From Tamarix chinensis (Eukaryota > Streptophyta > Magnoliopsida > Caryophyllales > Tamaricaceae), in contig CM060172.1 of the NCBI GenBank assembly GCA_030549775.1, positions 124,113,122 to 124,177,121 on the forward strand: a stretch of 64,000 nucleotides of DNA, written 5' to 3'. The position numbers and the translations under genes were made by a program. Positions within the stretch are counted from its first letter, which is position 1. Each line of letters starts with the position of its first letter. Of the stretch, positions 38,531-51,283 are shown in pieces. The notes beneath the pieces were generated by a model. It had not been told where the DNA came from and did not search any database. It saw only the letters and a list, made by a program, of their open reading frames with translations.

Positions 38531-39299
38531 TGCATGTTTTAATCGTCTTGTATGCTCCCACTTCGACAGTTCCCTCCTTGGACTAATACAAGGGTAACCC
38601 CTACTTTTTAAAACTTTTGGCATAACCATAATTTTTATAGTGGGTTTGAAGATCTCGTCCATGATATTTGAATATTGCTCTAGACTACCAGAACAATTGA
38701 AATGATCCAACATCCTTTATACATGAGGTTGTGATGTTAGAATTGAAGATATAGTAATTTGTTGCATTAAAATAGTTATATTATATTTGTACATTTGATA
38801 TAATATTAGAGGAAAAAATACGTGTGGTTGGAGGAACGGTTGGATTATTGAATTGAAATATTTCTTTAGTTTGTCTGAAGAAGGTAAAAGTCTTCCAAAA
38901 TTTATGAACTGCTGATTCTAGGATAAGCTGATTATCTTGTTTGTACGGAAATATCTTGTGTGTTCATGGTAGAATATGTGTTCACTTGAAGTAACACCCA
39001 CACCCTAAAGGATCAGAATCAACCAAATCACATCTCTTACTCTCCTCTTCAATTAGGTCTAGTGCTCTATAGCATGCAATAGATGTGATCTCCTTGAATA
39101 ATACTTTACTCGTAGATTAATGTAGAATAATGACCCTAGACTGCTCCAAATCTTTTTTCAACTCATTCACTTAGAGTTGAATCAACGTATTGATCTTTGG
39201 TAATAACATATCAAAACTTATCTAAGATAATGCTATATATTTATTCAACCTAAAATGCTCACTTTCCACCCTAAATTTAGTACTTAAAAATACAATATT
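38531..39299. other. Unassigned DNA between an LTR and a MULE remnant
   Basis: No gene, terminal repeat or RNA gene was recognised. Confidence 0.5.
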
Positions 39300-40555
39300 G
39301 GTTACATAATTACAGTTCAAATAAAAAAATATCTACACAAATAAAACTATACATGTGGGTCATATGGTTACCAAAATGAAGCTCCTAGTCAACCCAAACA
39401 AATAAAAATCTCTCCTTATAAGGATTCAACCAAGAGTCATAGATATATTGTATGAGATAAGGAAATTGGGTCCATATGTTGTGTATCAATAAAATCTCAT
39501 TCTCACATGTCCACAATGTGTTTGCATTCACAATATTCCTCCATTGATTCATGAAATGTTCTCTGAATGCTGCAGATCCATTTTTTTTGTTGCATGTGAG
39601 AGAACATTCTTACCAATATGCCATGTGCATAATAAGGTACTTGCATTAGGAAATACCTTAGGCACTACTTCTATCACACCCAGTTCTCTGTTGGTGATGG
39701 AAACATTTGGTTCATGGGTTCCATCATCTTCTTTACCTTATCAAGAACCCATTGATAGTTATCTTTCTTTTTCCTTTCTATGAATGCCAAAGCAATGGTA
39801 AAATTCCTACCACTAGACATAACACCAACAACTTCCAAGAAAGGAAGGTTGTACCTATTAGTTTTGTATGTGCAATCCAGGCAAATGACATGTGGGAATG
39901 CATGTAAAAGAGAAATGGAATCAGGATGTGAAAATATAATATCACTGACCATATTAGAGTCTGGATACCTACAATACCAATATCAATAGTCGTTGGTTTC
40001 CATCAAATATAATAACTGCTGCATAACTATACGCCTGGCCAACTTCTGCATTCTAAACTTGTGTCTTGCATTTTAGATTATTCGAAGTATTGTAGTAATA
40101 TCACCATTACCTTGTTGTAATTTTTCGATGATCTCCATAGGTTTCACATGTATCGCGGTCAATTCCTCCACCCACTTTCATTCTTATATCGATAACCATT
40201 GCCTAAAATAATGCCCTTGTCTGAACTTGCCCAAACTGTGGTTGTGTATGCCACAATCAACCTTTAATTCCCAACCACTGTAAGGAAATTTCCTCCCACG
40301 TGTTTTAAATTTACAGTCACATTTTTTGAACCAGGAAGATCTTACACTTTCTGAATTCACTAACAAATTCCTACTGTATGTGCCACCTTTTTCATAATGA
40401 AGCCAAAGCTTTCTCGATTTTGATTGTTCTATAGCAAAAATCATATTGTGTGGCCTTCTAGTGTCATTAACATGGTTAACTAAGGACTCATAATCACTTA
40501 AAATATAATCCATTGAAAATAAACTCGTCCAATAAGTATCAATTGGGTCATCCAT
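39300..40555 (-). pseudogene. MULE/FAR1-type transposase pseudogene
   Basis: Mutator-like transposases and their FAR1/FHY3 relatives combine a FAR1/WRKY-GCM1-like zinc domain with a DDE transposase. On minus, 40555-40184 begins MDDPIDTYW and contains CDCKFKTRG and WELKVDCGIHNHSLG, the C-C-H-H pattern of the DNA-binding domain. About 40180-39990 continues VKPMEIIEKLQQGNGDI. 39952-39674 has the DDE core ICLDCTYKTNRYNLPFLEV. About 39690-39610 reads LLCTWHIGKNVLSH in another frame. At least two frameshifts and internal stops break it, and the C-terminal part fades near 39300-39480. Terminal inverted repeats were not found. A decayed domesticated FAR1 gene cannot be excluded. Confidence 0.85.
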
Positions 40556-42315
40556 CTGTAATAAATAAAAAAAATAAATATTTTATTATTAAACAGATAA
40601 TGGAAATGGGTGAAAACAGACCAGTTGGTCTATGGGTGGACCATTTGCTACAAAACGCAAGCTACAGGTGGACCATCCATCGGCTTATTGGAGTTGTATG
40701 GGTGAGTGGCCCATTCATCAATGTCTAAGGACAGGTGGTTCGTCGATCGACTGACATAGTTTTTAGCTGAATCGCAGGTCATACAATGCTCGCGATGGGT
40801 AGTTCACCCATATCATTGCCATATTCTATGGGTGGTTCACCTGTAAGCTTTAAATTCATTAAAAAAAATTAATTACCATAATTTCTTTTACAAGTGCCAC
40901 ATGTGGCTTATTCTAAGGATTTCGATCAGATAACCTAGATGATGATGAATCATTTTTTTTTGTGTGTAATCTATTGATGTAATGGTAATCCTTGAAATTT
41001 TTGGATAAATTTTGATGTTTGACATGCCTTCATTCAATCATCTTTGGTGGTTTAATTTAAACATGAAATATTAGTAAGTTTATAAGTTCTTGATGTTCTT
41101 GAGTGCTCTTAAGCATCTTCTAGTATTCTTGACTATTTTGTGGATTTTTATTAATTAGACAATACTATGATATTCTTTGTAATTTCTATCTAACCTTTAA
41201 TATATAATATGTTAGATAAAAAGCTTTTTTTAAGGGCCTCTAAGTTTGGTTGAAATTTTTTATGGTTTAGGAATGATCTTTATGTTCTTAAAACATTCAA
41301 AAGTGTTATTAGCCTAATTGCCTTATGATTACTCTAAGTTGGGTTAGAGAAAGACTAATTTTGTTAATGATAAACCCTAAAAGACCTTTTTTGGGAAATT
41401 AGGATCAATGGTCAACCTTTAACCATTGACTAGTCACCTTGAAATAAGAAAAGTAATCGAGCATTAATACTAATTCTTATTTGTTAATAGAATATTCTGC
41501 CAATAATTTTTTAACAGCTATTGGATTTAAGCTTGAATAGCTATCTTCATAATGTTTTTGGGAAAACTCCCATTTATCTTATTTTGGAATTCTAGGTTGT
41601 TTCTTACCATTAATTTGATTTTTTTGTGGCCTCAAATGTGATTTTTTTTTGTTTTTTAAAGTGTTTTTGTAATTTTGAACCAAATTAATTTCTTTCAATT
41701 TGACTTGTTAGGATTCTATACCTTTGGTTTTAAAGTTTTGGGCTTAGCCCTTGAGATTCTTACCTTAGCTTGTACGCCTTGCTAGTGATTTGTTATGTTT
41801 TGGCCTTTAAGCCTCGTAAAGTTTTGATGTAGTTTCTAATAGGGTTTTAAATGTACAGATCTATCTTGCGAGCTTTTTGAACTCGGTTATTTAAGGTATA
41901 ATATCAACTCGTTTATTTAACTAAATGAGAGGAGAACCTTATTTTTAGGCTTTTTGATAAACAAGTGAAGATTAAATATGAAAATTTTGGGCTCAAGCTC
42001 TTTTATAGTGTAGAAGCTCACAAGCTCAACTCGTTTACCACCAAAGCTCACGAGCTGAGCTTAAGCAACCTTAATATAATTAAATCATGCTAACAACTAA
42101 ATTTATAATTTTTAGTATGCATTATGTTTACCTTTAATCCTATAATCTCCAATAATAAGAAAAGGATAAGATAAACCTAAAAAGACCATATGGAAAAATT
42201 AGGAAAACTAATCATCGAAAACTAAATCAAATGATCTAGAATCAAAGAAGAAAAAAGATAAATTATTATCTTAAAGCTAAAAGAGGAACCAAGCTTCATC
42301 CATGCTGGGAATAAC
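40556..42315. other. AT-rich DNA with minor repeats
   Basis: About 40610-40860 holds several variants of GGGTGGACCAT / GGTGGTTCACC just upstream of the MULE remnant, possibly part of the same element. About 41870-42060 has recurring GAGCTT / CAAGCTCAACTCG words, possibly a small hAT-like element. No gene is recognised. Confidence 0.4.
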
Positions 42316-42657
42316 TATAACACCCTGAGTTGATATGACCACACTGAGGGAGGCTACTTAGTAGTCACTTAATAGCATCCCAGACCTATAATGGTTTTAG
42401 GAGCTACCTTGGAGTGATTATGAATTGATTAGCTATTCTCACAGATCAATGCGGGTTCTTTCGATGTGATTTTTGATAAATTTTTGATTTTTGTGGAAGT
42501 TTTCTAGGAGGGTTACCCATCCTAAAAATTACTATATGGAAATCATGCTTAATTATAGAGTTCTTAGGACCGAATTACCAAAAGGATGATGTACCATGTT
42601 GATATAAGTAGTTATATCAATCATTATAAAAATCCACTCAATTTGTGGGGTATTACA
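42316..42657 (-). mobile_element. Cassandra-type (5S-bearing) solo LTR
   Basis: Read on minus it begins TGTAATACCCC and ends near GGGTGTTATA. Its interior resembles 5S rRNA: GAACTCTATAATTAAGC matches the 5S GAACTCCGCAGTTAAGC, and AGGATGGGTAACCCTCCTAG matches AGGATGGGTGACCTCCTGG. Cassandra elements are small non-coding retrotransposons whose LTRs carry a 5S-derived RNA polymerase III promoter. No internal domain or second LTR is present, so this looks like a solo LTR. The flanking pentamers ATAAC and ATGAT match only partly. Confidence 0.82.
42498..42580 (-). promoter_or_regulatory. 5S rRNA-like internal promoter region of the Cassandra LTR
   Basis: This segment matches roughly the 3' two thirds of plant 5S rRNA, including the box C neighbourhood (TTAAGC, GGATGGGT). 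Several promoter bases have diverged, so promoter activity is doubtful. Confidence 0.7.
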
Positions 42658-43580
42658 ATGATTATGTAATGCCAAAAAAATTTAAAGGATAAATGAAGGG
42701 ATAAGGTGGCAGAAAAGAAGTAGGAAGAAAAAGAAAGGAAGTAGCTAAGGTTAGGTTAGATTAGAAGACTTAGTTGTTAAGTTTAGGGTATAAGGGTAAA
42801 TGAGTCATTTTACTTGTAAAAATATCAAAACATGAAACCATAATGGAGGGGGAGGTGGAGTGCACAAAACCACACAAAAACAAATGGTTTGAATGTTTTG
42901 TTGAAAAGAAAAAGCTAGAGAAGAAAGAAGATAAATTAACCACGGCTTGGTAGAATCATGGCTTAAGGAGGCAAATTCCAATTTTGCTACAACAAATAAG
43001 GGAACCAACAAATTTAGAGCATAAATTAGTGTTTTCCCATAAATATTAAAAAGTAATGAAATAATTGCATCAATCCTTGTAATATTAGATAAAGTTTAGA
43101 AGAATAAAAGTTGAATTTGATAACTTTTACAATCCAAAAGTATTTAAATTAATCTAAAAATTATATGATTAATAATATAATTTTTTAATAATATTTATAT
43201 CAATAATACCAAAATGATATGATTCCCAAAGTTTCATAAAATTCATATAATTAGAAAGGGCTTAACATGTATTAAAACACACGATTAAGGTATAATAAAA
43301 TTATAAATAGTATACTTTTACCAACAATTTGATTTGATATTTAAAAAAAATATTTGAAGACTTAAAAAATGTGATTATATCAAATATACACATAAAATAG
43401 GAGTCTTAAAATATGTTAGAGACCAAAAGATAAATTAGAAGTCTCGCGAAACATAGAACCATAAAAAATAACATCGAGTACAGAATGGAACATTTCAAAA
43501 ATGCCACTAGAGTTTCAAAATAATAAAGTTTAATATGCATCAATGCCAATCCTAAATGACTCAAGTTTCGGAGAAAATAG
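42658..43580. other. Unassigned DNA between two LTRs
   Basis: It begins TGTAATGCCAAAAAAA near 42665, which resembles an LTR start on plus, and contains a purine-rich stretch at 42700-42770. No partner terminus or gene was found. Confidence 0.35.
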
Positions 43581-46500
43581 TGTAATACCCCCAAAATTCA
43601 CTATTGAAAAAAATTTATTTTATTAAATAATTAGTGGAAGTGAAAATAAAAAAATTATGAATTCGAGGGATATTATTTCTAAACTTAGTACTAGATCGGT
43701 TCACTCCTACCATTCCAGTACTAAGTGTTAAGGGTAAAAGTGTAAAATACAATTTATGAGAACTCAAACCATAAATAAATTAAAGTAGCATAGTAAACCA
43801 TTTATAAGAATAAAATCTACCAGTAGTGGTTACGAGAACAGATATTACATTTAAACTAAGAATTTAAAAGAGAAAGAAGGAAACCCTAAAGCTTCAGATA
43901 ATTCCTTACACTCTTTCTCGTTGCCCACTTAAATAGTACTTGAAAAGGACACTACCCATTGAATAGGTAGGGGGCTCACGAAAGGAACCCTTCAGTACTA
44001 TGGTACTGAGTAACCTTTTAAAACATACTTGAAAGCAGGCCCGCAATGCAACACATGAAACAAAGCTATATACATATATAATAAGAAATGCATACACCAC
44101 AATCACATACTTAACAAGTCCATCAAATATTAATAAGTCATAATGTACAATCAATACTTCTGAGCCTTAAGCCATTAGTCCATCATTAATCAAACATCTC
44201 TAAGATTATATATCCATGTGAGTGCGGGAACCCAACTATTATAGTCGGTAGACCGGAATACATACAGGGCAAAATGCTCCTGACCACTATTATTACCGGT
44301 GGATTGGTCTCCAGGATAGAATGCTCCTGGCTACTATTATTCGCTGGTGGATCGGTCTGGCCCCACATGGTGTTCCACTATAAATGATTAGTGTTTTCCA
44401 TAATTTATTCACAACCAAATTAGATTTATTGAGCTCAGGACCCTCACTAGTATAGTAGGTGGACCGGAATATATATAAACATCATCCAGGGCAATACGCT
44501 CCTAGGCCACTATTATATCCGGTGGATTGGTACTCATAATCATCTTTTAGAACAAAATGCTCTTGAGCCACTATTATATCCACGCTTCTGGACCACTATT
44601 ATAACCGGTGGACTGATACTCATAATATAATTCAACTAGGTTCGGCTCATTAATTTTTCACTTTCTTGATTAGTATTTTTCCCTTCTCCATTATCATAGT
44701 TATCATTTTCCTCATCTACTTGCAAATTACCATTTTATCCTTTTACTTACAAAATTACCATTTTGCCCATTTACTTCCAAAATTACTATAATACCCTTTT
44801 ACTTACAATTTACCATTATGCCCTTAACTTCAAAAATTACCATAATACCCTTAACTTCAAAATTATCATTTTACCCCCTTTACTTCCAAGATTATCATTT
44901 TACCCTTTACTTCCAAGATTACCATTTTACCATTTACTTCAAAAATTACCATTTTACCATTTACTCCCAAAATTACAATTTTACCCTTTACTCCCAAAAT
45001 TGCCATTTTACCCTTTACTTACAAAATTACCATTTTATCCTTTTACTTATAAAGTCACCATTTTTCCCTTTACTTCCATAATTACCATTTTACTCTTTAT
45101 TTCCAAAATTATCATTTTGCCCTTTATTACACTACTTTTATTAAATTACCATCACTACATAAAATATTAATATCAATACTTCATTCTCATTATCCAACTC
45201 CACCAACTATTATATTTCTACATAATACTCATTAGCACCCATACATATTATGCCACACTCTTGCACAAGACATATTATTAAAATACTCCTAAGGCTCATG
45301 ATAATATTATTCATGGATCAATATATGGTCACAATAACATAATATAACATGGATAAACACTCAACATTTTCACTAATAACCAAACTCTTTCCTTAAGCAA
45401 TATTTCCACATATAGCATATAAACTAACATGCTTTTCTTTTTATCAATTAATATAAGCACCTACATATAATATATTAAAAAAATATATATCATACAAAAT
45501 AATATATTAAACTCTAATGTGCTAGCATACGTCTATCCATGCATTTAAGTAGGGTTGAACTATTACCTTAATTCCTACAAAATTAAACCTTACCGGTATC
45601 CCCCTTAAAGATTCAAGCCTTAATTAGTAAAACCAATACCTAAAAATAATACCCATAATTATCATATTAGAATCAGGAAAACTAAAAAGGATAAAACTTT
45701 ATAAAACTTAATTAATAACACACTTTACTCAGCCATTAATATACCTCAATAATTAAAAAAATAACTCCCAAAATAATTTGAAACTCATGTTACATAAGCA
45801 GCGTGAGCCACATGTAGGTTATAAGGGGGGAAAGGTTGAAGGTAGGGAGGTAGAAGGGAGGGGTGATGGTTCGGATTGGGGTCTTGGGGGCCAAGAGGAG
45901 GGCAGGTGGAGGAGGATTTAGGGCAAAGGAAGGGTGCAGAGATGAAGAGGGGTGCAGGTGGTGGTTGGGGATATGTTGTTGGCGACTAAGGGAGGCAGAG
46001 GCATCAGCGCCGAGGCTGCGAAGGGCACTGTTGAAGTGGGGGTGGCTAAGAAGGAAGGAAAAGGGAGGGGAAAAGTGAGGGGTTGCAAGGGTTGGTTTCA
46101 GCTAAAGGAGGTGTGGGGGTGGTAAGGGAGGTTGCCGAAAAGGGAGGAAAAGAAGAGGGGAGAAAGAAGGTGGGTTATAGGGGGCTCGAGGGGTGGTGTG
46201 GTGGTTTAGGGATGAAGTAGAAGGTGGTAGGAGGCAGCGCAAGTAGTTGGTGCAGTGGTGGAATCAGCGGATTTGGGCGACGGTGCAAGAATAGGGATAG
46301 AAATGGAAGGAGAAGAAAAGGAGAGAAAGAAGTCGGGAAGGGGAAGAAAGGCTAAAAAATATGGGGTAGAAAGGGCTGGTGATGAGATGAAAAAGGAGAG
46401 GGAGAGAGATGAGGGGATAGGTGGCTTAATAGGGTGGAAATAGGGTGGTAGGGTGGCAAGTAGGTGGCAGGAAGAGGAGAAGAAGAAGGGGAAAATCAGG

Positions 46501-47260
46501 GCATGCGGGGAGGGTTTGTAGGGGTTGGTTTAGTTCAAAAAGGGGAAGAAAAGGATGAAAGAGAGGGGGAGACAAGGAGGGTTGCAGTGGTGGCAGGCTG
46601 CGGTTGCAGGGCAGTGGTCGGGCATGCTCGAGCATGGTGGAGGGGCACGTTGGTTGGGGTGTAGAAGAAGAAAGAAAGGAAGGGGGAGCAGTAGGCCGGT
46701 CGGGAGAAAAAAGAGGAACTGGGTTGGCCTAGGTAGGGGGGAAAGGAAGGTAAGAAAATATGGGAGGCTGGGTTGGGCTCGTGCGCGACGGAGGGAGAAT
46801 GGGCCTGTGGCCCAAGCGCGTAGGGGGAAGGGAGGCCGGGTGCGGACGACCCGAAGGAGGAAAAAGGAAAAAGAAAGAAAGGAGGGAAAAAGGAGAAAGA
46901 AAGGAAAAGGGAAAAAAGAAAAGGAAAAATAGGAGAAAAATAGATAAAATAATTTATAGAAAAATAGAATGTAATGTTTTTGGAAAATAATTTATTTAAT
47001 AATTTAATTTAATATATTGGTTTAAAAATGATAATTTTAGTAAAATATTAGTTTGAAAATTTATTTAAATAAAAATAGTATGATAAAATAACAAAATATT
47101 TATTTTAATTCATTAAATATTTCTATATAATTTTATATACTCAAAAACCCACAAAAATAATTAAATTAAATAATTTTAAAAGATAATTTATCCTAAATAA
47201 AAGCTATTTATTAAATGATAGGTTTTTAAAATTTTGGAGGATTACAAATAGGGTATTACA
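43581..47260 (-). repeat. Solo gypsy LTR, 3.7 kb, minus strand
   Basis: Both ends are intact: on plus it starts TGTAATACCCCC and ends GGGTATTACA. On minus the order is U3, purine/pyrimidine tract (46930-45840), AT-rich part, ~30-bp tandem array (45130-44700), the GGTCCACC/CCACTATTATT module array (44620-44215), and a 3' block sharing CTAAACTTAGTACTAGATCG-type sequence with 7790. This is the same organisation as the plus-strand LTR at 32085. There is no primer binding site or polypurine tract beside it. Flanking pentamers do not match, so ordinary solo-LTR formation is not proven. Lys/Arg/Gly-rich frames at 45863-46990 are artefacts of the purine tract. Confidence 0.75.
44700..45130 (-). repeat. 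Tandem array with ~30-bp unit (inverted relative to 34365-34740)
   Basis: About 14 units of the form TTACTTACAAAATTACCATT followed by TTACCCTT-like sequence. The repeated frames predicted through it merely reflect the repeat. Confidence 0.92.
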
Positions 47261-47927
47261 TTTTTATGGTCTATGCTCAATTTAAATGAGTAAGGAACAA
47301 CTTGCAAGGGTATTAGTGAAGGTATGCTTGATATGGTGTGATTTAGATTAGCATTAAACTAATTGGTTTCTCTCAATTTATATTTTTTCGAGTTTAATGT
47401 TGTTGTACGTTCTAATACTTTAGTAGTATTGTAATATTTCCAACTCTCTATGGGGTTGTAATATTTTCCACTCTCTTTAGGAGAGGATTATTTTTGGTTA
47501 TATGACCATTTTTTACTTTTTTTTCCTTGCACCCTGATTTCTTATCGTAAGTTTTATATCATTACTTAGTTATGTATCAAAAACACTTGATCATTGAAGT
47601 ATAATAATACTTTTAGCCTTTCACCCGATAATATTTATGTGTTGGTTGTATATTCTCTCTGTTGGATATGGTAGTAAAGCCCTACATTTTCTATTTTACT
47701 TTCACAAATGGGGTGTTACTTCTTATAACCTGAGATCAAGTGTTTTTTACATCTGATCTTTATTCGTGAGTTACTCTTTTCAGCTTTACACCCGACATGG
47801 AATGAATATGGAAAATATAATTTTTATGTTAACTGTGGCAATAACATCCATTATTTTATTATCATACTTCCACAAAATGAAAATTTTTAGTAAGGCTTGT
47901 ATCATTTGGAGGGGGGGGGGTGTTACA
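47261..47927 (+). repeat. 3' portion of a plus-strand gypsy LTR
   Basis: It ends in a run of G and TGTTACA at 47927, the usual LTR 3' terminus. Its start coincides with the end of the minus-strand LTR at 47260. No primer binding site follows. Confidence 0.5.
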
Positions 47928-49572
47928 CCCTATTACTCATTATGGTCCATAGAACAAATTTATAACACTTAACTCATTTTCTTATCACAATACACTTATA
48001 ATTATGAAAGTCTTAAATTTGATGTGATAGGACTATAATATCCTTAAACACCTAAAAACTCACAAATTTCATAATAAGCCCTAAATATGTTCAAACCCTA
48101 ACATATTATATATCAAAATTTTAATTAATAGTCATTAAAATATTTATTTTATTATAGAATTCTAGCAACATATAAAAAGAAAAAAGTGCTATATTAAGGC
48201 CATACATGCATAGATATTTAATATCATATAACTCTAATAAAGTTTTCTAGGCCATTAACCACCACATGTACACATTGTTCTCTAACTTTATACAAACTTA
48301 GTAAGATGAGTATACATACAACGTAAATAACATGAGCATACAACATGGCCCCATAAAGTTCTCAGGAATTACATGCTTAAACATTTCATAGTTTTGACAC
48401 TTAGCAAGGTCTTGATCATAACTTTTTATATACTTAATAGAATCAAATTTTAAAGGGTAGTAAACTATATATTCTGAGATTTCATATGTATCTTATATAT
48501 GCTAAGACTTTAACCACACGTGTAGTTTTGTAGAACAACTGATAGATAACATAATCGTCTTAATTTAGCATATTATTTCATGGCATAAGTTGCACATATC
48601 TTTTCTCATCCAATTTCCACCATATATAAATATATGCATAAATACACTAAAATACATATATTTTCATTCTTAGCATAAATTAAAACCAAGCATTGACATA
48701 AGATCAAAAAGGTTAAAAAAATGAATTTGACATAATGATAACTATTTTCACACATAACAAAACATACATGATTGGAAATACATAAAATCATATCAGATAT
48801 GCTCTTAATGGAATTATAAGGATACTTAATTATCATGCTTTTGAAAGATACTAAAATTATGATCCAAATAACACACAAAGTTCTATATCTAAAGGGTTTG
48901 ACTATATTACTGAAATTTCAAGCTCTTAAGAAAAAGAAGAATAAACTCTAAGTTTAGACACTTCCACCTATGGTATCTTGATTACCTTTAGAGAAAGAGA
49001 ATTATACAATTAGAAAATATCATTTCAACATAGGGAAAAAACATGAGGAGAGAAAGAAAAATAAGCCCGTAGCTTGGCATGGATAAGCTTTAACCAAGGA
49101 TGATAAGGTGTCCTTCATCCATCTATAAATTCTAATCCACCTTTGCATAGAGAAAATCATAAGTGAAATAAATTCAAGATTTAGAAGTGAAAAATGAAAG
49201 AACAATAAGCTAAATGAAGGAGAGAATCCCCGACAAGGAGAGGAATAAGTTCTTTCACACTTAGAATTTTTAGAAGGAAGGATAGGCTTGTAGTACTCCT
49301 TCATACACACCAAGGCTCACATAAAATAGAAGGGGAGGAGAGAAAAAAAAGCCATCCATCAAGTAACAAGTGATGGAAAAAAAGGTGGAATATGGGCAAA
49401 GTTGTAAGGGAGTGCTTAAATTAAAATAAAAGATATGATTGTAATTTAAAAGGAAAGAATATCAAGCCAAAACTCTGATGATGAAAGTGGAGCATAGGCT
49501 CCCATGGTCAAAGGTTGATCACAAAGAAGTTTTAGATAATTTAATTAGGTAGAAAATCAATTTGGAAGGTAT
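47928..49572. other. AT-rich host or LTR-derived DNA flanking the CACTA element
   Basis: The part beginning TGTTACACCC near 47921 could be the 3' end of another minus-strand LTR, with purine-rich DNA near 49030-49350 as its leader. Support is weak and no gene is recognised. Confidence 0.35.
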
Positions 49573-49575
49573 TTA
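49573..49575. other. Target-site duplication, left copy (TTA)
   Basis: TTA directly before the left terminus, identical to 63800-63802. Confidence 0.9.
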
Positions 49576-49599
49576 CACAACAACAAAAGTTATTTTAGA

Positions 49600-50000
49600 C
49601 AACACATAAAAGACAACGGATTATAACTAACGTTGTTATAAAGTATAATTAACAACGGTTAATATTACACTACCGTTGTTAAATATCTAAAACTAGAAGC
49701 GCGGATTAATTTATTTTACTATTATAACGGTAAACTAGAGAAACAACAACGGGTCCGTGTGCCGTGGTGTATAAATAAAACGACAACGGTTATTTAGCAT
49801 AACCACAACGGCGTTTAAGCCGTCCTAAAATTATTAAACGACAACGGGTAATCTATATAACAACAACGGTTTAAAACCCGCTGTTGAAGATATAAATCAA
49901 CAACGGGTAAGGAATTTTCCACAACGGTTTTAAACCCGTTGTTGAAAGATAACTTACATCGGCTAACAACAACGGTGATTTATCCGTTCTGAGTTTCGTA
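49600..50000. repeat. Left subterminal repeat array
   Basis: More than a dozen copies in both orientations of a 9-10 bp motif around ACAACGGGT and AACGGTTT. In En/Spm-like elements such motifs bind the element-encoded TNPA-like protein. Here the array ends just before a GC-rich leader. Confidence 0.9.
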
Positions 50001-50039
50001 TATACTTCTCAGATTAATTTGTAACCGATCAATGATGGG

Positions 50040-50241
50040 TTTCTTTCCTACCTTGCGCGCGCAGTGAAAATCATCAAGTTTTAATTTCCTCCATCGCGCG
50101 CAACCTTCAACTGATCAGGACGTCGGTTCCAGAACGTCTGGCTTCGTCTTCCTTTCTCCATCATCTTGAAGCGCCCGTCGTCTTCCTCAAGCTATTGCGT
50201 TTCGTGGTTCTAGCTAGTCGAGATTCATTGTGCACACTGAG
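50040..50241 (+). promoter_or_regulatory. Probable promoter/leader exon of the transposase
   Basis: A GC-richer block with GCGCGC words (about 50055-50100) lies between the subterminal array and the transposase. It ends CACACTGAG followed by GTAATT, a plausible splice donor at 50242. A matching acceptor could be the TAG near 51270 just upstream of the first ATG. This is inferred from composition and splice-site likeness only. Confidence 0.45.
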
Positions 50242-51283
50242 GTAATTATCAGCTGTTACTACATTATATTCTTAATTTATTTTCCAGGCTTAATTAGTTA
50301 GGGTTTAATGAATCCGATTTGATATTGGTGTTTTGATTGGCCAAATTAGATTCGTTTACCTGCAATATGTGTTTGTTGTATAGATAATTCTAAGTTTATG
50401 TTTGTGCTGCTCGAATAACAGGGGCTTGGTCAGTGGTGGTTATTTGTTGGTAGCTGGTGCTTACATGAGACTTATTAATTGAAAAGTTCTAGTCACAAAT
50501 CCTAACCGATTGTGGTTGAGTCTTTTGTGTTACTTGAGTTATCTGCATTGAGCTTCTTAGAATTAGGTATGGGTTGAGGCTACCATTGGTTGGTTTAAGT
50601 TATGAAGGTACTAATAATAATTTCTTGGAAATGACATGAATTATTGCGTGTGATAGGAGTTGGTGGAGTTTATTCAATAAAGGATATTTGTGTAATAAAG
50701 ATAATTATTACAATGATTTTTACTCATAATATAATTGTAGTGGCATCTATTTGAGAACAACTATTTATTTTATTTGTATAAAAAATTCATTCTACTAATT
50801 TGTGTACTTTGTAGGAAAGTAGGAAAAATATTATTGTAATTACACTTTTACCATTACTGAAAAATAATAAAGAATTCAATGTATATAGAATTTAAAAAAA
50901 TGAAGGTAAAAAGTATGTTTTGATTTTTTTGGAATACAAAAGTATAATGGTCAAATGATGCCTGGTTCACAGCCCCTGTTACAGTGCTACCTTCAGCTTC
51001 ACCACTCTGGGCTTGGGAAGGATGTGCCCTATTCTGTTCATATAATTAGTTAGGTTTTAACCAAAATATTAATATGCACAGAACTATTAATTTCATACAA
51101 TTTATATAAACATAATACAAAGGGTTGTGCATTACAGGTTTGCAATGTAGGAAGATGATAATTCTCAGGTCTTTGAAAAATTTATATACGAGTGTTGAAG
51201 TTTAGCTTATTATATATTTTTATTAATGTTTAAGTGTATCATCTAACATCGTAATTATTATCCATATAGATTTTATTGCCAAT
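50242..51283 (+). other. Probable intron in the transposase leader
   Basis: AT-rich DNA with no coding features, bounded by a GT at 50242 and an AG near 51270. Confidence 0.4.

Noticed and set aside
42498..42580. A 5S rRNA gene
   Set aside because: Only part of 5S is present, diverged, and it sits inside an LTR bounded by TGTAATACCC, as in Cassandra.
45863..46990. Lys/Arg/Gly-rich frames
   Set aside because: They are translations of a purine-rich LTR tract, the inverse of the one at 32.4-33.6 kb.
48606..49313. Hydrophobic minus-strand frames near the CACTA element
   Set aside because: AT-rich translation gives apparent membrane segments; no family resemblance or gene structure.
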